The position numbers and the translations under genes were made by a program. DNA of 64,000 nt from Rhynchonema sp. JSB1_4. Lineage: Eukaryota > Nematoda > Chromadorea > Monhysterida > Xyalidae. The notes beneath the pieces were generated by a model. That model was not told where the DNA came from. It did no database searches and saw nothing but the letters and a program-made list of their open reading frames with translations. The stretch spans positions 1 to 64,000 of the forward strand of contig JASAMV010008641.1 of the NCBI GenBank assembly GCA_030248065.1, written 5' to 3'. Of the stretch, positions 1 through 11,124 are shown one piece after another; position 1 is the first letter of the stretch; each line of letters begins with the position of its first letter.

Positions 1-319
1 AGCCGAGTTCAGTTTTTAATTTTGCGTAAAGTAGTGCCCCGGTGGTTGTTTTTGGGTACCACATTACAACGTTTTGTTGTCATTTCTGGTATTTGCGTGT
101 CAGGATTAGATTGGAGAGAAACGAAACGAAGCACATTCAAAACAGAGAAGACGAACAAAGTATTACACTCAAGCAACATACTGTGGTCATGTGGATAAGC
201 AACAAAGAAAAACAAGCAGGCAGTACAAAATAAAACACTGCACCACCAATTTGTATAGTATTTCCTTTTTATGCGTGTCAAAGGAAACCGTGTCAACGTT
301 GTAAGCCAGCACCGACAGT

Positions 320-510
320 ATGGCTGAGGTCGAAAGACCGCGACTCCCCTTGAAAATGCAAAGAAAGAGAAATCACACGTGACATGCCCGCTGCCAACGT
401 CACCAGAAGCCAGAAACATTGTTTGGTGCGTCGGCTTTTTACGTGTCGTGTGACGTCTGATTTCTCTTTCTTTGCATTTTCAAGATGAATCGCACAATTT
501 CGACCTCAGG
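320..510. repeat. Imperfect inverted repeat just upstream of the first gene
   Basis: Arms at about 320-382 and 448-510 are reverse complements over the stretch reading TTTCTCTTTCTTTGCATTTT and the adjacent GACCTCAG. The spacer is about 65 bp. The structure looks like a small foldback or MITE lying 100 bp upstream of the start codon at 618. No transposase is present and I did not find a clear target-site duplication. Confidence 0.6.
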
Positions 511-617
511 ACTCAGCGACGTTTATCAGAGTATCGTAACCATTTGGAAAGGACATTTGTATAAATATAGTTTTCTTTGTGAAAGATGGAGAAATTTTTC
601 GATAAAATTCACTCGCA

Positions 618-1383
618 ATGAGCGTGCCTCGGCAGTTGGACACAGATGAGTACCTGGTGGGAATGACTTTCATGGTCGTGTGGTTGGCCATCAGCTCGAT
701 CACCACGGCTGTACTGATTGTTGGATGGTGCGTCTTGTTGATTGTGGGGATGTATTTCGCTTTCTCCATTCAAGACCAATCAAAACAAAGCCTCGCTGAA
801 AATGCGAAGTCTCTGCTCTCTGAAGGTGTTTGCATTCGCCTATTTGATCACTTCAGTGATGCCAACATTTGCGCATTGCATCGGAAACTGCGCATTTTGT
901 GGGCCTGGCTGACGTGTCAGAACCACAGACTGAGGTGGGTTACGTACATACATTCCAATCATTGAAACAAAGCTCAGAAATTGTATGCTCCCTGTTGACC
1001 CAGCCCAACAGAAAGATTTCTTAAGTTTTATTTGAGAACGTGGTGCCCAGCCTGAAACCGACCGCCTCTTCTCCCGCTCAACGACAACCATCCAGGGTCA
1101 AACAGTCACCGTCAACCGTAACGGCCATCAGTGATACAACCACCACTTCGGCGACTGTTAAAATTGAAACCGAGGTTATTCGCTTTATTTAGAAACTTTG
1201 ACATTACTTTCCGTCAAACTTTGGACTCCATTTCAACTTTTAAAACTCTGTGTTGAATAAAGTTTTGAACAAAAAAGTGCAAAGTCCAATTTTCAGGACA
1301 CGCAGGACAGCACGGATGACATGATGAAAATTGAGGATGCCTTCGATGGCGATGACGTCACCAAGCCCCATGATATGAACTAA
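618..1383 (+). CDS. Small predicted membrane protein, 3 exons
   Basis: Exons 618-934, 1051-1174 and 1297-1383 join in frame to 175 codons plus TAA. Donors are CTGAG/GTGGGT and ACCGAG/GTTATT; acceptors are GTGCCCAG and TTTTCAG. The second junction falls between codons and the first splits a codon 2+1. Residues about 15-50 form one long hydrophobic stretch (one or two membrane passes, with VLIVGWCVLLIVGMYFAF at its core). The rest is polar: a central segment rich in Ser and Thr, then a short acidic tail ending DVTKPHDMN. There is no cleavable signal peptide. I do not recognise the family. An AATAAA-like signal occurs in the second intron but none is obvious close after the stop. Support is the consistent splice phases and the change from hydrophobic to acidic composition. 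A wrong exon boundary remains possible. Confidence 0.55.
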
Positions 1384-1961
1384 ACATTGAAACACTGGAA
1401 ACAACATCGAATTTATCTGTCGCCTTCAGCCTGCCGTTGGATAATGGCGATTGAACTGAACGAATGACAGTTTGAAACTTTTGAACCGTTTGAAACTTCT
1501 CGATTAACAGATTTTCAAAGCATAAGTTTGTGAGTTTTTTATCTGTGGTAGACCATGAGGAGTTGTTTGGTACTCTGTTTTGATCCTGGTTGCTTTGTGT
1601 GTTTCTGTTATAAAAATCTTAAATAATGGGCACTCGCTTTCAGTGTAGGCCACGAACTTGAACAACTAGTTGGTTGATACAGTTTTTAGGGTTGAAATGT
1701 CAAATTTCTGAAGTTGTTGCAGAATTCAAACATTTGCCTTTCCTTGAGGTCGAACAGTTTGGGCGCGAAAGTATACATGATGCCCTAAGCTATACGACAC
1801 GTGTACGCAGAACATTGGACGTTGACCAGGATTGATCAAGCAGAACAACAGTCACCGTGACAAACAAAACTAGACGTTTATGTAAGTAAGCAAAGTGAAA
1901 ACTTTGATGAAAAATATTAGACGACAGTAACAATATTCATTACAGTCTGGAATGCCAACAC

Positions 1962-2324
1962 CAGAGGTCGCAATCGGGCCGGGCCGCGATTTTGGGCTTT
2001 TGGCTCGGGCCGGGCCGGAGATTTGGAGTGTCGGGCCGGGTCGGGCACCCCGGCCCGAAGCTTCTGAAGTGACTTATTTTACTGAAAAAGTAGGGACTTT
2101 TTTGTCAAAAATACTATAAATTCCGACGGATCGGCTAGTATAAGTGATCAGTATTGTCTATCTGACGACTTTTTCATGGGAAACAATTAATGAATTTTCA
2201 ACCAAAAAACAGGTTAAAAAAATCGCAAAAATTATGACAAAAATTGGGTTAACATTTGAGCCAAAAATTCGGGCCGGGCCGGAGATTTGGGGGTTCGGGC
2301 AGGGCCGGGCCGGGTTTGCGACCT
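1962..2324. mobile_element. hAT-like MITE (GGCCGGGCC-rich)
   Basis: The element starts CAGAGGTCGCA and ends TGCGACCT, so the termini are short inverted repeats. It is flanked on both sides by CCAACAC (1955-1961 and 2325-2331), consistent with a 7-8 bp target duplication of hAT type. Both ends carry iterated GGGCCGGGCC. There is no transposase, so it is non-autonomous. The small ORFs here are fortuitous. Confidence 0.6.
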
Positions 2325-2581
2325 CCAACACTTTATGCGATATTTTGAGGGATTTGAACAACACACAGTAAAAGGGAAAGATTTCCACAGTAAAAAATTC
2401 AATGATCGTTTTGTGCTGTCAACAAATAACTATCGTAAATTTCATTTCAAAATACTATGCCAGCTATACATATAGATACATACTGTACATAGGTATTGCT
2501 TGTATAACAGTGACATCAAACATTATTCGTGCTCAAAATAAACAAATACGCATCTGAATTTGTATAACTCCTAAATGTTGA

Positions 2582-5229
2582 TCACTGTTTCGGCTCAGTA
2601 ATCGCCGTCACCTTAGTAACATTGGTTATCGGAATATTCTTTCGACACAATAACGCCGATTTTACAGCTTCTCGCATATCCTTGTGTCGAATCAGATACA
2701 AGAATATGTTGGCCATCGCGTTGATGTTCCTGATAGGCGCTGATCCAAGGGTCGATGATCAAATAGGTCTCCTGGTCCAGATGCTTGGTCAACAGCGAAT
2801 TCACAAAGTTCGGCAGCACGTAGAATATGAACGTGAAGAATGCCGATATGCCCAACGTTACCGTGATACGTTTCTGGGCTTTGATCTGCAAGAGCCACAG
2901 AGCCAACCTCGGTCAGAAGAGTTTTGGCTTTCATCATGCAACTACTACGTGCACCAGAGGGTTGTTTTAAAAAAGTTGTTAGTTAAAAATGTTTTTAAAA
3001 ATTTTTTGGAACTCGGATTTTACTTTTTTAATCAAGAAAAGGTGCCCAAAATGGCCTGAAATGTCCAAAAATGGCTTTTTCGAGGTAAAAAAATTGTGTG
3101 GAATTTTCTGTGGACAGGACAATTTTTCCAAAATCGCGCCTTGCGGTGCCTCGTGTTGTCCCCAAACCTGTACAGGGATGCGCGGGGATGGTCTTTTATA
3201 GTGATGTGGCACCTATAATGTACCGCTGCATGCTGCTGGAATACGCAGGTCGGGTGCCAAATCGGTGTACACAAAGTCGATCTGACACGCAAGATTTGGG
3301 CAGTAATCGATATTTAGGTGGTAGTCGTATATCACTCACACGGCATTTATGCATTAAAATACGTTGTACGGCATGCTGCCATACATTAGAGTAACCTCAT
3401 TAGTCAACATCAACCTTAGACTGGTCGGAGACCGTGAAATCTGCACAATATTAAGTGGTGACACACAAGTTCGGTTTCAGGCAAAAATTTTTCAAGCCCT
3501 GCCACGTACAGTACTGTACATACACAGTAGCCGACGTTATGACGAAATAAATCAAACGTTAATACGGCGGGGAGCCTCGGGACGTTACCTGTTTCTCAAC
3601 AACGCTGGAGTTTTGTTTCTTTCCCTCGTTGACTTTGCGAATGTATCGGCGAAACAACACCGGTATCAGCACGTACAAGATGACGCTGCCCGTGCCTTGA
3701 AGAAATCCTCAGATCTTGGACCAGACTAAAAAAGGTTCTGGCTGTGTTCAACTTACCGAATACCGGTCTGACTCCGTAGTAGAACTGTCGGACCTGCGTA
3801 TTGCCAATTGCCGAATTTGAGTTGCACAAGATCGAGTACATTTTGTCGGGATCATCGCGCGATAAGTACGATGAGATCACGAAGACGCCGAAAAACGACA
3901 AACTTAGCGAGGCGAATCCTGAAGCATACATTCAGTATTTGCATCAGCACCTCCGTCGCACAGATCAAATCATCCAAAAAAGCAGTTTTCTCATTGGCCC
4001 AAGTTCTCGAAAGCGCCACCGACACCAGGGGCGGTTGCGCATCGGTATTAATACATCTGACGCTCGCATCTCGGTGTGTGTATCAGTTTATTATCCCAAA
4101 CAACGCGCTCGTTCGCGTAAGCACACATCAAAGCCAGTTCATAGCCAGCCGTGTCATAATATTCGGTCATCGACTAACCGGCCCACATGCGTCGCGCATA
4201 ACTGGCGTTGAACTTGAAATATCGCAACGGAACAACGATGGCGATCAAACGGTCGAGGCTGACCATGAACAACATCACTGCGACCTGAGGTGTGCCCAAC
4301 AGGAACAGAATGCAGTGCGGCGTGAACAGGCAGAACCACGAGTTGACCAATTGCGTGTGCTTGCCTGCAACGTCGGTAAAGTACATAGTGCTTGTGAGCC
4401 AGCCAACATTTAGTTGTTCTAGTTGTATAAATTATATATTCTTAGGATGGCATCCTTTTTCGCAAGCAAAATATCTCCTGGCCTGTGAAAGTTGATGAGG
4501 AGCACAGGGATTACCCAATTGCTGGTTGGTGATAGATAGTCCGTAAATGGGTCAATCAAGAACAGCTTATGCACGTTGCTAATCGCTGATGATCGTACAA
4601 TATGCTTCGGCATCGCTGTCATGAAAGACAGCTGACAAAACATACAGACACAAGCATACCCATCAGGATGACCGGCACACGCCAAAGTGCTGCTGCCACA
4701 TAGGCCAATCCCGTGAGTGCATCGGCCAGCGCCAGTGCTGCCACAATGATGTACTCTTTGGCGCGACGTAGTTTACCGTATCGCATGATGGCGATGAAGA
4801 TCAGCAGGTTGGCGATTGCCACAAATGCACCTGTATAACGGACATTTGACATTTTCGCATTGAAATCTATATAATACCAAAAGTTATTGCGCGACTTTTC
4901 AGGCCCAGAAGTTCAGGCCCGACTTTTTCAGGCCCAGTTTTTCAGGCCCAGCATATTTGACCCATTTATAGGCTCCAGCCGGGCCTGAATCGGCCGTGCC
5001 TGAACCTGTGCCCCGGGACTGAACCGTCGCGCACAATAACGCAAAGTGCGTTGGTTCAGAAAATGATAGTGCTAAAAAAAGTGCCAGAGAATGGCGCACC
5101 TTGAATGAAATACATTCCGTAGACGATGAACTTGGCTCGTACGTCGAACGGCGCTTCATTTTGCTCAATCGCACTCACGTTTGCGGTCGCATGGGTGACG
5201 TTGGCGATGTGCGTGTCAGAAACGAACAT
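2582..5229 (-). CDS. Rhodopsin-like (class A) G-protein-coupled receptor, srsx-like; apparent frameshift in TM7
   Basis: Six exons on the minus strand: 5229-5100, 4830-4660, 4364-4179, 3918-3757, 3707-3589 and 2885-2582. The first four junctions are phase 1 and the last is phase 0. The predicted protein is about 355 residues, normal for the family. The extracellular N-terminus has two N-glycosylation sites (NVT, NVS). TM1 carries AIANLLIF, TM2 LALADAL (Asp 2.50), and TM3 starts with a Cys and ends SLDRLIAIVVPLRY (a DRY variant). TM4 is followed by an extracellular loop 2 containing a Cys, and TM5 by a basic loop. TM6 is in the last exon. The TM7 end NIFLYLIRHKDMR lies one frame away from TM6 in the same exon, with the shift near 2740. 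Either this is a sequencing error or the gene is a recent pseudogene. The nearest family is probably the nematode srsx chemoreceptor or peptide-receptor group; the ligand is unknown. Confidence 0.8.
2955..3506. repeat. Interspersed repeat in the last GPCR intron
   Basis: About 540 bp closely related to 40450-41010. Shared landmarks are the A/T-run start after GGGTTG, CCAAAATGG...TGTCCAAAAATGGC, GGGATG...GGGGATGGTC, and the end near TTTTTCAAGCCCTG. The better preserved copy at 40450 has hAT-type termini with a perfect 8-bp target duplication, so this is probably a decayed member of that family. The minus- and plus-strand ORFs inside it are not genes. Confidence 0.6.
4890..5040. repeat. TCAGGCCC-rich interspersed repeat, copy 1
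   Basis: Iterated TTTTTCAGGCCC followed by CCGGGCCTGAATCGGCC and a GTCGC(G)CACAATAA end. It lies in the first GPCR intron. A near-identical copy is at 11125-11300, and related inverted pieces are at 8635-8745 and 8985-9046. It is probably a non-autonomous DNA transposon, but no target duplication was established. Confidence 0.55.
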
Positions 5230-7415
5230 CTCGACACGCGTTCAAGAGAGCGTAACGGGTTCATTAGTAGCAAGTGACGTTTGGTGCGTTCTTGCCAACT
5301 TTTTGTAATGCGTTCTTGTAAATGGTTTTGTGTGAGCCAGAAAGTCGATCGTTGAAGCTCTCTTCATCTACATCATCTACATATATCTCCTCTGTTTTGC
5401 CTCCGAGATGTCTCCCAAGAACGTCCTGTCTCGTCACAGCACTTGTGTGACTTTGACTGATCGTTTCACGCTGTACAAATAACATAAACAAGCATAATGA
5501 AAGGGCAGACCTGGTTTTCACAAGATTTCTACATTCACGAAAATTTTTACAATTAATAAGTCCCCGCGCCCCTAAATTGGGATCAGTTGCAGAATAAAGA
5601 AGGCGTATTCATAACAACATATTGCAATGTGATCTTTAACGCGCTGCACAAAGACAGAGAATTGATAACTCATAGAGGCCCCAAGAAGCTTATTCGGACA
5701 CTTGTCAGAAGGGGAGCGGCTTAAACGAACTTCTCTGGTACCTTTTTTGTTTGAGGTTTTGCCACCTGGCGCTGGCACATGCAGTACATGGGATGAGAAA
5801 ATTGTACCGTAGTCAGATTTCTGATATGTAGAAAAGTAAGTTGTTGGCTTTTTATAATACATCCGTTAATGGCGTCTGGATGTCAGCTAACCATGGATGT
5901 CCCATAAAGGAATTGTGTAATAATCTTTGTTTCATTACCGAGACCGAGTGCTGCTCACAGCCTAATCGTGCGGTAAGTACCGTAACCTTGTTTTGGTCCT
6001 GTTCTTTCCACATGAAAACACACAACTATACCTTCAAATTCAAATTTTATCTGTTAGCTCACGCAAAGACCTCCAGGAGATCCGGCAAACACCTAAAAAG
6101 AGACAATATAAACAAAAATATATTGATGATAAGACAAAGTACGAGAGATAAAACAAACAGCAGGGTAAAGGGTGGGGAAACGGAAAAGATAAAAAATGCC
6201 GGAACACCCACCCACTGACGGGAAGACACCGACCAGATTTTTGAAGGGGAAACTCCCGTTTTTAGACGCTGAGGGAGCGGCCTGGCGTCCGAGGCAGGCC
6301 GCAGGCCGGACGCACCGCCGCAGACGGGTGGGGGGGGAAGGATTCCTGGACGACACGCGTGGTGTTAAGAGATGATAGTATAGGTTGTTGTTATTTGAGA
6401 GATGAGACAGACCAGTATTGGTGTTGTGATTGGTTTTGGTCTATTAGTTTATTGTGTTTTTTTAGGTCAGGGTATTTCTAGGGGTGGGCTGTGTCCTTTG
6501 ACTACTGCAGACACATACCTTTTGCTTTTGCTATTCGTTCCTTATTTCTAGTTGATTGATACATTAACTGTACACATAATACGAGCGAGCGGGAGACTCG
6601 CAGCGGCGCTACCCGAGCGTCTGCTATGATGGACAATGGTAGAGATGAACAGTTCGCAGCGGATTCAGAGCGTTTTTACTTGCTCCGTCCGCTCTCGCCG
6701 CTGGGCGCCTCTAAGCCAAGCGGAGAATATTATATTTTTAATTATGAAATAGAGGGAGATAGATTAATATATTTTTTTTTTTTATTCGACTTACCTAACT
6801 GAGAAAGTAGAAATGTGGGATCCCAGCAGCATTGGGATTTAATAATATGAAGAGACTTATCATATCCAGACATCTATTTAAAGAAAATAAAGAAAATTTT
6901 TTTGCGTCCGCAGTTTGCACAAGTATTGTTTGTTATACCTCTTAATTTTCGAAATTGATTGAAATAATTAGATAAACCTGGAGCTCACCGAGTTCTTTTT
7001 TGCTAAGTTGTTTCCCGGATTGTTGCGCTTTGCTGAAGTGGAAGTGGCATTTCTGTTCAAAAGGCGCCACTTGAGGCCGAGGGGTGTTTGGTCTTGTTTT
7101 CGGAAGGAAACCGATGGCGTGCAACATTGTATGAAAGGGACATCAGTCAACGTGGAACAGCAATCACAAAAGTTCAGCAGGCCTTGCTTAAAATACGCTG
7201 CACCAGGCAACCAAAAATACGCTGCACATTTGAAATTATGACAATAAAAAGTGGTTTCGACACGCTAGCGCAATCAACCCAGATCCGTGTGAAGTCGGTG
7301 TTGTGGTCTTTTTTTAGCAAAGGACATTGCTATGTACATGTCTGGAATTTCCGAGACGGTGCAAGCGAGTTGCGTGCAGAGTTGCGCCGTCATAGCTCGG
7401 TCGACGGTCGAGTAA
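5230..7415. other. No supportable gene
   Basis: I see no convincing gene here. A minus-strand reading frame at 5264-5490 has a possible acceptor (TTTGTACAG near 5481) and an acidic stretch YVDDVDEES, but its upstream start codon is GTG and no partner exon is clear. The stretch 6240-6720 contains short GC-rich blocks in AT-rich DNA. A small exon could have escaped me. Confidence 0.4.
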
Positions 7416-7854
7416 GGGCGGACTTAGGTTGAACACGGAAACCGGAACACGGAAATATTTCCGTGTTCCGTGTTCCGTGAATATTTTGGAGAATCACGGA
7501 ACACGGAAATATTTCCGTGTTCCGTGTTCCGTGAATGTTTTGGAGAATCACGGAACACGGAAATATTTCCGTGCCACGGAACACGGCAATGATTCAGGCA
7601 CGCAAACGATGCTTTTGCAGTGATGATGACAAAAGCCAGCGTGCTGACGTCAAAAGCCCGCGTGTTGACACAAACAGCAACAGCTATTCACACGGAAATA
7701 TTTCCGTGTTCCGTGAAAATAAAAAAACACGGAACACGGAAACCGGAAATATTTCCGTGCGACGGAAATATTTCCGTGCACGGAAATCCACGAAACTGGT
7801 TTGTATGTAAATTATTTCCGTGTTCCGGTTTCCGTGTTCAACCTAAGTTCGCCC
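7416..7854. mobile_element. MITE, PIF/Harbinger type, with iterated CGGAACACGGAAATATTTCCGTG
   Basis: The termini are inverted repeats of about 40 bp starting GGGCGGACTTAGGTTGAACA (left) and GGGCGAACTTAGGTTGAACA (right, reversed). A 3-bp TAA lies on each side (7413-7415 and 7855-7857), as expected for PIF/Harbinger elements. The interior is built from repeated palindromes of the type CACGGAAATATTTCCGTG. A fragment of the same end is at about 44888-44943, and a related element sits at 49932-50108. There is no transposase. Confidence 0.75.
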
Positions 7855-8100
7855 TAAGCCCGGTGTAAACGTTCGCTTGCAACATTCCATGTTGTCAGCG
7901 TGGAAAGTTTCACGTTTACACTGAGGTTTCGACCGAGCTCACCACCCTACACCAACTCTCGTTTACGCCGTTCCGAAAATTGTAGCCCCAGCTAATAGAT
8001 CGTTATCGGAAAAGAAGCATCATGTAGAATTAAAGCAGTTGCAAACCAGGTTTCGGCTTACTGTATAATTTTCTATGGAACCATACCGTTTTTTAATTAC

Positions 8101-8308
8101 CTGATCATCTGGCACCTTTCGTGGGAGACTTTGCCACATATGCTGGGAATAAGAGACGTGAAATATCACCTTGTGCTGCATCTTAATACACAGGTGAAGC
8201 GCTGTGAATTTGGCTAATGCTTCTTTGTAAAGTGTTTCATTCCGTGCAAGCCGAGTGGTAACCATAGTAACCCTACCCTTTCTCAGTTGTTTTTTCCACG
8301 GTGAAACA
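8101..8308 (-). CDS. Two candidate exons of an unidentified gene
   Basis: Candidate exons are 8308-8170 (acceptor TAGTTCAG, donor AAG/GTGATA) and 8142-8101 (acceptor TTCCCAG, donor CAG/GTAATT). The join is between codons. They encode a Lys/Arg-rich helical-looking segment (ETLYKEALAKFTALHLCIKM) and then MWQSLPRKVPDDQ. No family is recognised. They lie on the same strand as the signal-peptide exon at 9094-9208, but the phases do not match directly, so at least one exon would have to lie between. Both may instead be chance. Confidence 0.25.
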
Positions 8309-8631
8309 CTGAACTAGACGCTAAAAAATTTTAACTGATTAAAAATTTGCAGTAAAGATACATATATCTGAGCGAGCACTTTGTCGTTGGAGGCGTGTGA
8401 ATTTAAGCTTACGCCCAAACAGTTCAGCGGAAATAACAATGATTTATGTTCAGCGTTCAGAGGGTATGGGATCGTTGGGTTTTGGGAATGAATCGCGGGT
8501 TGCCCACATTGTGCGCTATTTGCAACATAGTCAACCAAACGTGCAACCGAAATGATCGAACTTAACCACGCCTGAGTGCTCAGGGACGAAAATTCTTTCT
8601 GGTTGAGCATTGTGTGCTCCTAGTGCCGGGG

Positions 8632-9046
8632 CTCGATTCAGGCCAATTCAATTCGGTCGATGGAGCCTGAGGCGAAGCTCCGATTGGGCCTGATTCGCCT
8701 GCTGCAGAAATACTGGGCCTGAAGAGGTCGGGGCTGAACCTTCAGGGTTGAAAAGTAGCGCAGTAGGAACAGCAAAGGCATGTTTGTGGTTTTCTGTTGA
8801 AGTTTGTCTAATACTTATGCTCACGCATAACATAACGACCGCAACGTTGCCAAAAAATATCATAACAGTGCTTTTGCATGATTGATAAGTTTTTTCAACA
8901 TAGTATTCCCACAGGTCTTAGCAACATGCCTAGATGTCAGCCGCTGCTCTTTCTAAACAAAAAATAAGCGAAAACAACGGTGAAAAACTGGGCCTGAAGA
9001 AGTCGGGCCTGAACTTCCGGGTCTGAAAAGTCACGGAATAGAAGTC
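8632..9046. repeat. GGCCTGA-rich repeat, inverted relative to copy 1
   Basis: Contains CGATTCAGGCC, GGGCCTGATTC, CTGGGCCTGAAGA and GGGCCTGAACTTCCGGGTCTGAAAAGTC near the two ends, with about 240 bp of unrelated sequence between. The words match the 4890 and 11125 repeats read on the other strand. It separates two candidate coding exons. Confidence 0.45.
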
Positions 9047-9093
9047 GGCATCTGAAAGTCGCTTCGGCCGGTAGTCACTGCCACCTGGCATAC

Positions 9094-9208
9094 CTTTAAC
9101 AACGGTGATCCTTCTTTGCTCAACGGTCACGAACCGTTCATCTGGCAGAGGGGCGCAGTATGTACATATGCACCACATCATCGTCAGCGCAAGCAGCCGT
9201 ACACGCAT
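9094..9208 (-). CDS. First exon of a putative secreted protein
   Basis: An ATG at 9208 opens a typical signal peptide: MRVR, then hydrophobic LLALTMMWCICTYC, with likely cleavage before APLPDE. Twenty or so polar residues follow (VTVEQRRITVVK) and then a good donor, AAAG/GTATGC, at 9094. The exon ends in phase 1. I could not follow it into a clear second exon because the repeat at 8632-9046 follows immediately. The product is unidentified. The alternative is a chance ORF, although signal peptide plus donor in register is suggestive. Confidence 0.35.
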
Positions 9209-9269
9209 CTCCTGTAACATCTCCTGAAATAAACCAAACAAAATGACGCGTTGGTTCGTTATCATTGCA

Positions 9270-9450
9270 GGTCATCGCCATTCATTCTGAGCCCGTTCGG
9301 TCTCTCCCCGTTCATTCTGTCGCCATTTGTGCTCAGCCCGGTCACTCTATCCCCGCATTTCCTGAGTGGCGTCGTCCTCAATCCATTTGCTCTCTCCCCA
9401 ATCGTGCTATCGCCGAGAGTGCTCAAAGCAGCTTGTGCTCAGTCCATCAG
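9270..9450 (+). CDS. Isolated exon with [12 protein letters not shown] repeats (moulting-cycle MLT-10-like)
   Basis: After an acceptor CATTGCAG at 9269 the frame reads a run of five-residue units ending in SP: PFILSP, PFGLSP, PFILSP, PFVLSP, PVTLSP, then PFALSP, PIVLSP. The DNA is not a simple repeat because codons differ between units, so the pattern is at protein level. Proteins with long x-x-LSP arrays are characteristic of the nematode moulting-cycle (MLT-10-like) family; that assignment is from recall of the motif. No partner exons were found on this strand, so this is a relic or a gene with distant exons. The 3' boundary is uncertain. Confidence 0.4.
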
Positions 9451-10564
9451 TGCTGTCTTGATATCCGATGTTTCGAGCATTCAACTGTTGTTGAGTGTGT
9501 TATTATTCAGTTTTTGCATACGTGTGGTACCATATGCTCATCTGATGAGCCTGAAGCTCTGTTACCCGAGCGCAACCAAAGTGCGCGAACATAACCGCGG
9601 TCACATTTCAAAAGTTTACATTTGAAGCTTGTGTTACCAGTTTTATCATTTTATTTTGTTGAAAGCTAACGATTTGCTGAATGTGTGTGTGAACTGACCT
9701 TTGTTATAATTTCGAAAGTGCCGTTATGAGCGGTTGTTAGCTGCTGTGCTGCAGTTCTGTTTTATTTTGTTATTTTTGCCAAAACATTGTGTTGACTAGA
9801 CGATGCAAACATGTCCTGTTTCATTGGTGACAAGGCGATTGGACAAAGCCGTTTTGAGCAAACCACTTCAAGCAAGAAAAAGAGTAGAGCAAAACGAGCA
9901 TAAGCTCTTATTTGTTCCAGTGGCCTAGGCTGATTTTGGTGTCAGGCTTAGGCTCACAGTTAGGCTTAGTTTTGTGTTTGGGCCTGGGCTTTGGCAAAGA
10001 TCCATTCGTTTTTAGGTTCCGCTCTTTCGGATTCTGTGCTTTTTTCTTGCTGAAAGTGGTCTTGCTCAAACCGGCTCTGCTCAGCTGCGCCGTTTCATTT
10101 CCCAATCCACTGTACTAAACATACACAAAAATAACCGACGCATCCAAACGAACCAAAGATAGAGATGTAAATTGCTGATACAGCGTACATCAGTGTGAAT
10201 CAGTATTAATTGGGAGTTAATGGCAGATACCGATCACATGTTCCTATAACAAATGTTTACTGCGTTACGATTTGGTAAACCAACGATCCAACTCAGTATG
10301 TACGCGTTAAGACTGCAAACTAACTGGGGCGGTGTATTAAACTTGATGATTGGTTGGGTACGGTTCGGTCTTGCCTTGGTCACGTGACTTTCGTCTAAAG
10401 ACAAGTGATGTTTCGAGGTTTCCTGGTCACTTGAGTCCAAATATCCTTTACATTTGCACAGAAAATCACGCCACCAATGCAGGATGGGACCGGATTGGGG
10501 CCGATCACCAAGTTGAATATTACCGCAAACAGATTTCGGTCACATCAAATTTACAGAATCTCAG

Positions 10565-10828
10565 TCAGCGACCGAACCGAAAGCGGTTAATCCGACGTTC
10601 ACATATCAATCGCCAGATATTGAACCTGGGCATCACTCGTCTGATCAAATCACAACGCTGCGACATGTACTCAGCCAGATCGTAGATCGATTTGAACCCG
10701 TGAGCGGGGATCGGTATTACCGAATTTGGTACGTTGCTCGCCTTCAAACCATCTGCTGCGCCACAGTAACCGATCACCGTCAACGCACAAACCACGCACA
10801 GCGCAACTACTACCGTCGCCGGACGCAT
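10565..10828 (-). CDS. Candidate neuropeptide precursor ending in RFRFGR
   Basis: 87 residues in one exon. The ATG at 10828 begins a strong signal peptide (VVVALCVVCALTVIGYCGA, likely cleaved before ADGLK). An in-frame extension runs further upstream, but this Met gives the secretion signal. The mature part contains IYDLAEYMSQ, then a basic Arg-rich stretch with a dibasic ERR site, and ends FRFGR followed by TGA. Gly-Arg after an aromatic-Arg-Phe is the usual C-terminal amidation and processing signal. Cleavage at ERR would release a short ...NRFRF-amide. The longer helix-then-RFRFG layout also resembles neuropeptide F/Y precursors. Both readings are inferences from the motif. Two Cys in the mature part are unusual for an FMRFamide-like precursor. 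The GPCR gene is 5 kb away, but no functional link is implied. Confidence 0.5.
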   Translation of the reverse strand: MRPATVVVALCVVCALTVIGYCGAADGLKASNVPNSVIPIPAHGFKSIYDLAEYMSQRCDLIRRVMPRFNIWRLICERRINRFRFGR

Positions 10829-11124
10829 GCTGTTTGTTTCGTTGATAGATTTGTTTGCAGTGAACCTGAAATACAGGCTACCGCTTCGTGATAACTTGAT
10901 CAGGCGACGGCGCAAATCGGTATACATTGAGATTGAGTTCCATTGAGATTCGCTATATCTCTTGGTAGAGGGACTTTTCGTTCTCGAAAAAAGCGAATTT
11001 TTCCACAATTTAGGTGCACACCGGTGCAGAAACCCCCAATGAGCTGGAGGTCAAGTAATACATGGATAGGATAAAAACAGCTCCTGGATGACTTTGTCAT
11101 CACAACTTCGCTCTAAGCATTTAT

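Noticed and set aside
5264..5521. Secreted protein starting MKTRSALSLCLF
   Set aside because: The first codon is GTG, not ATG; what looks like a leader includes a probable splice acceptor, and no partner exon was found.
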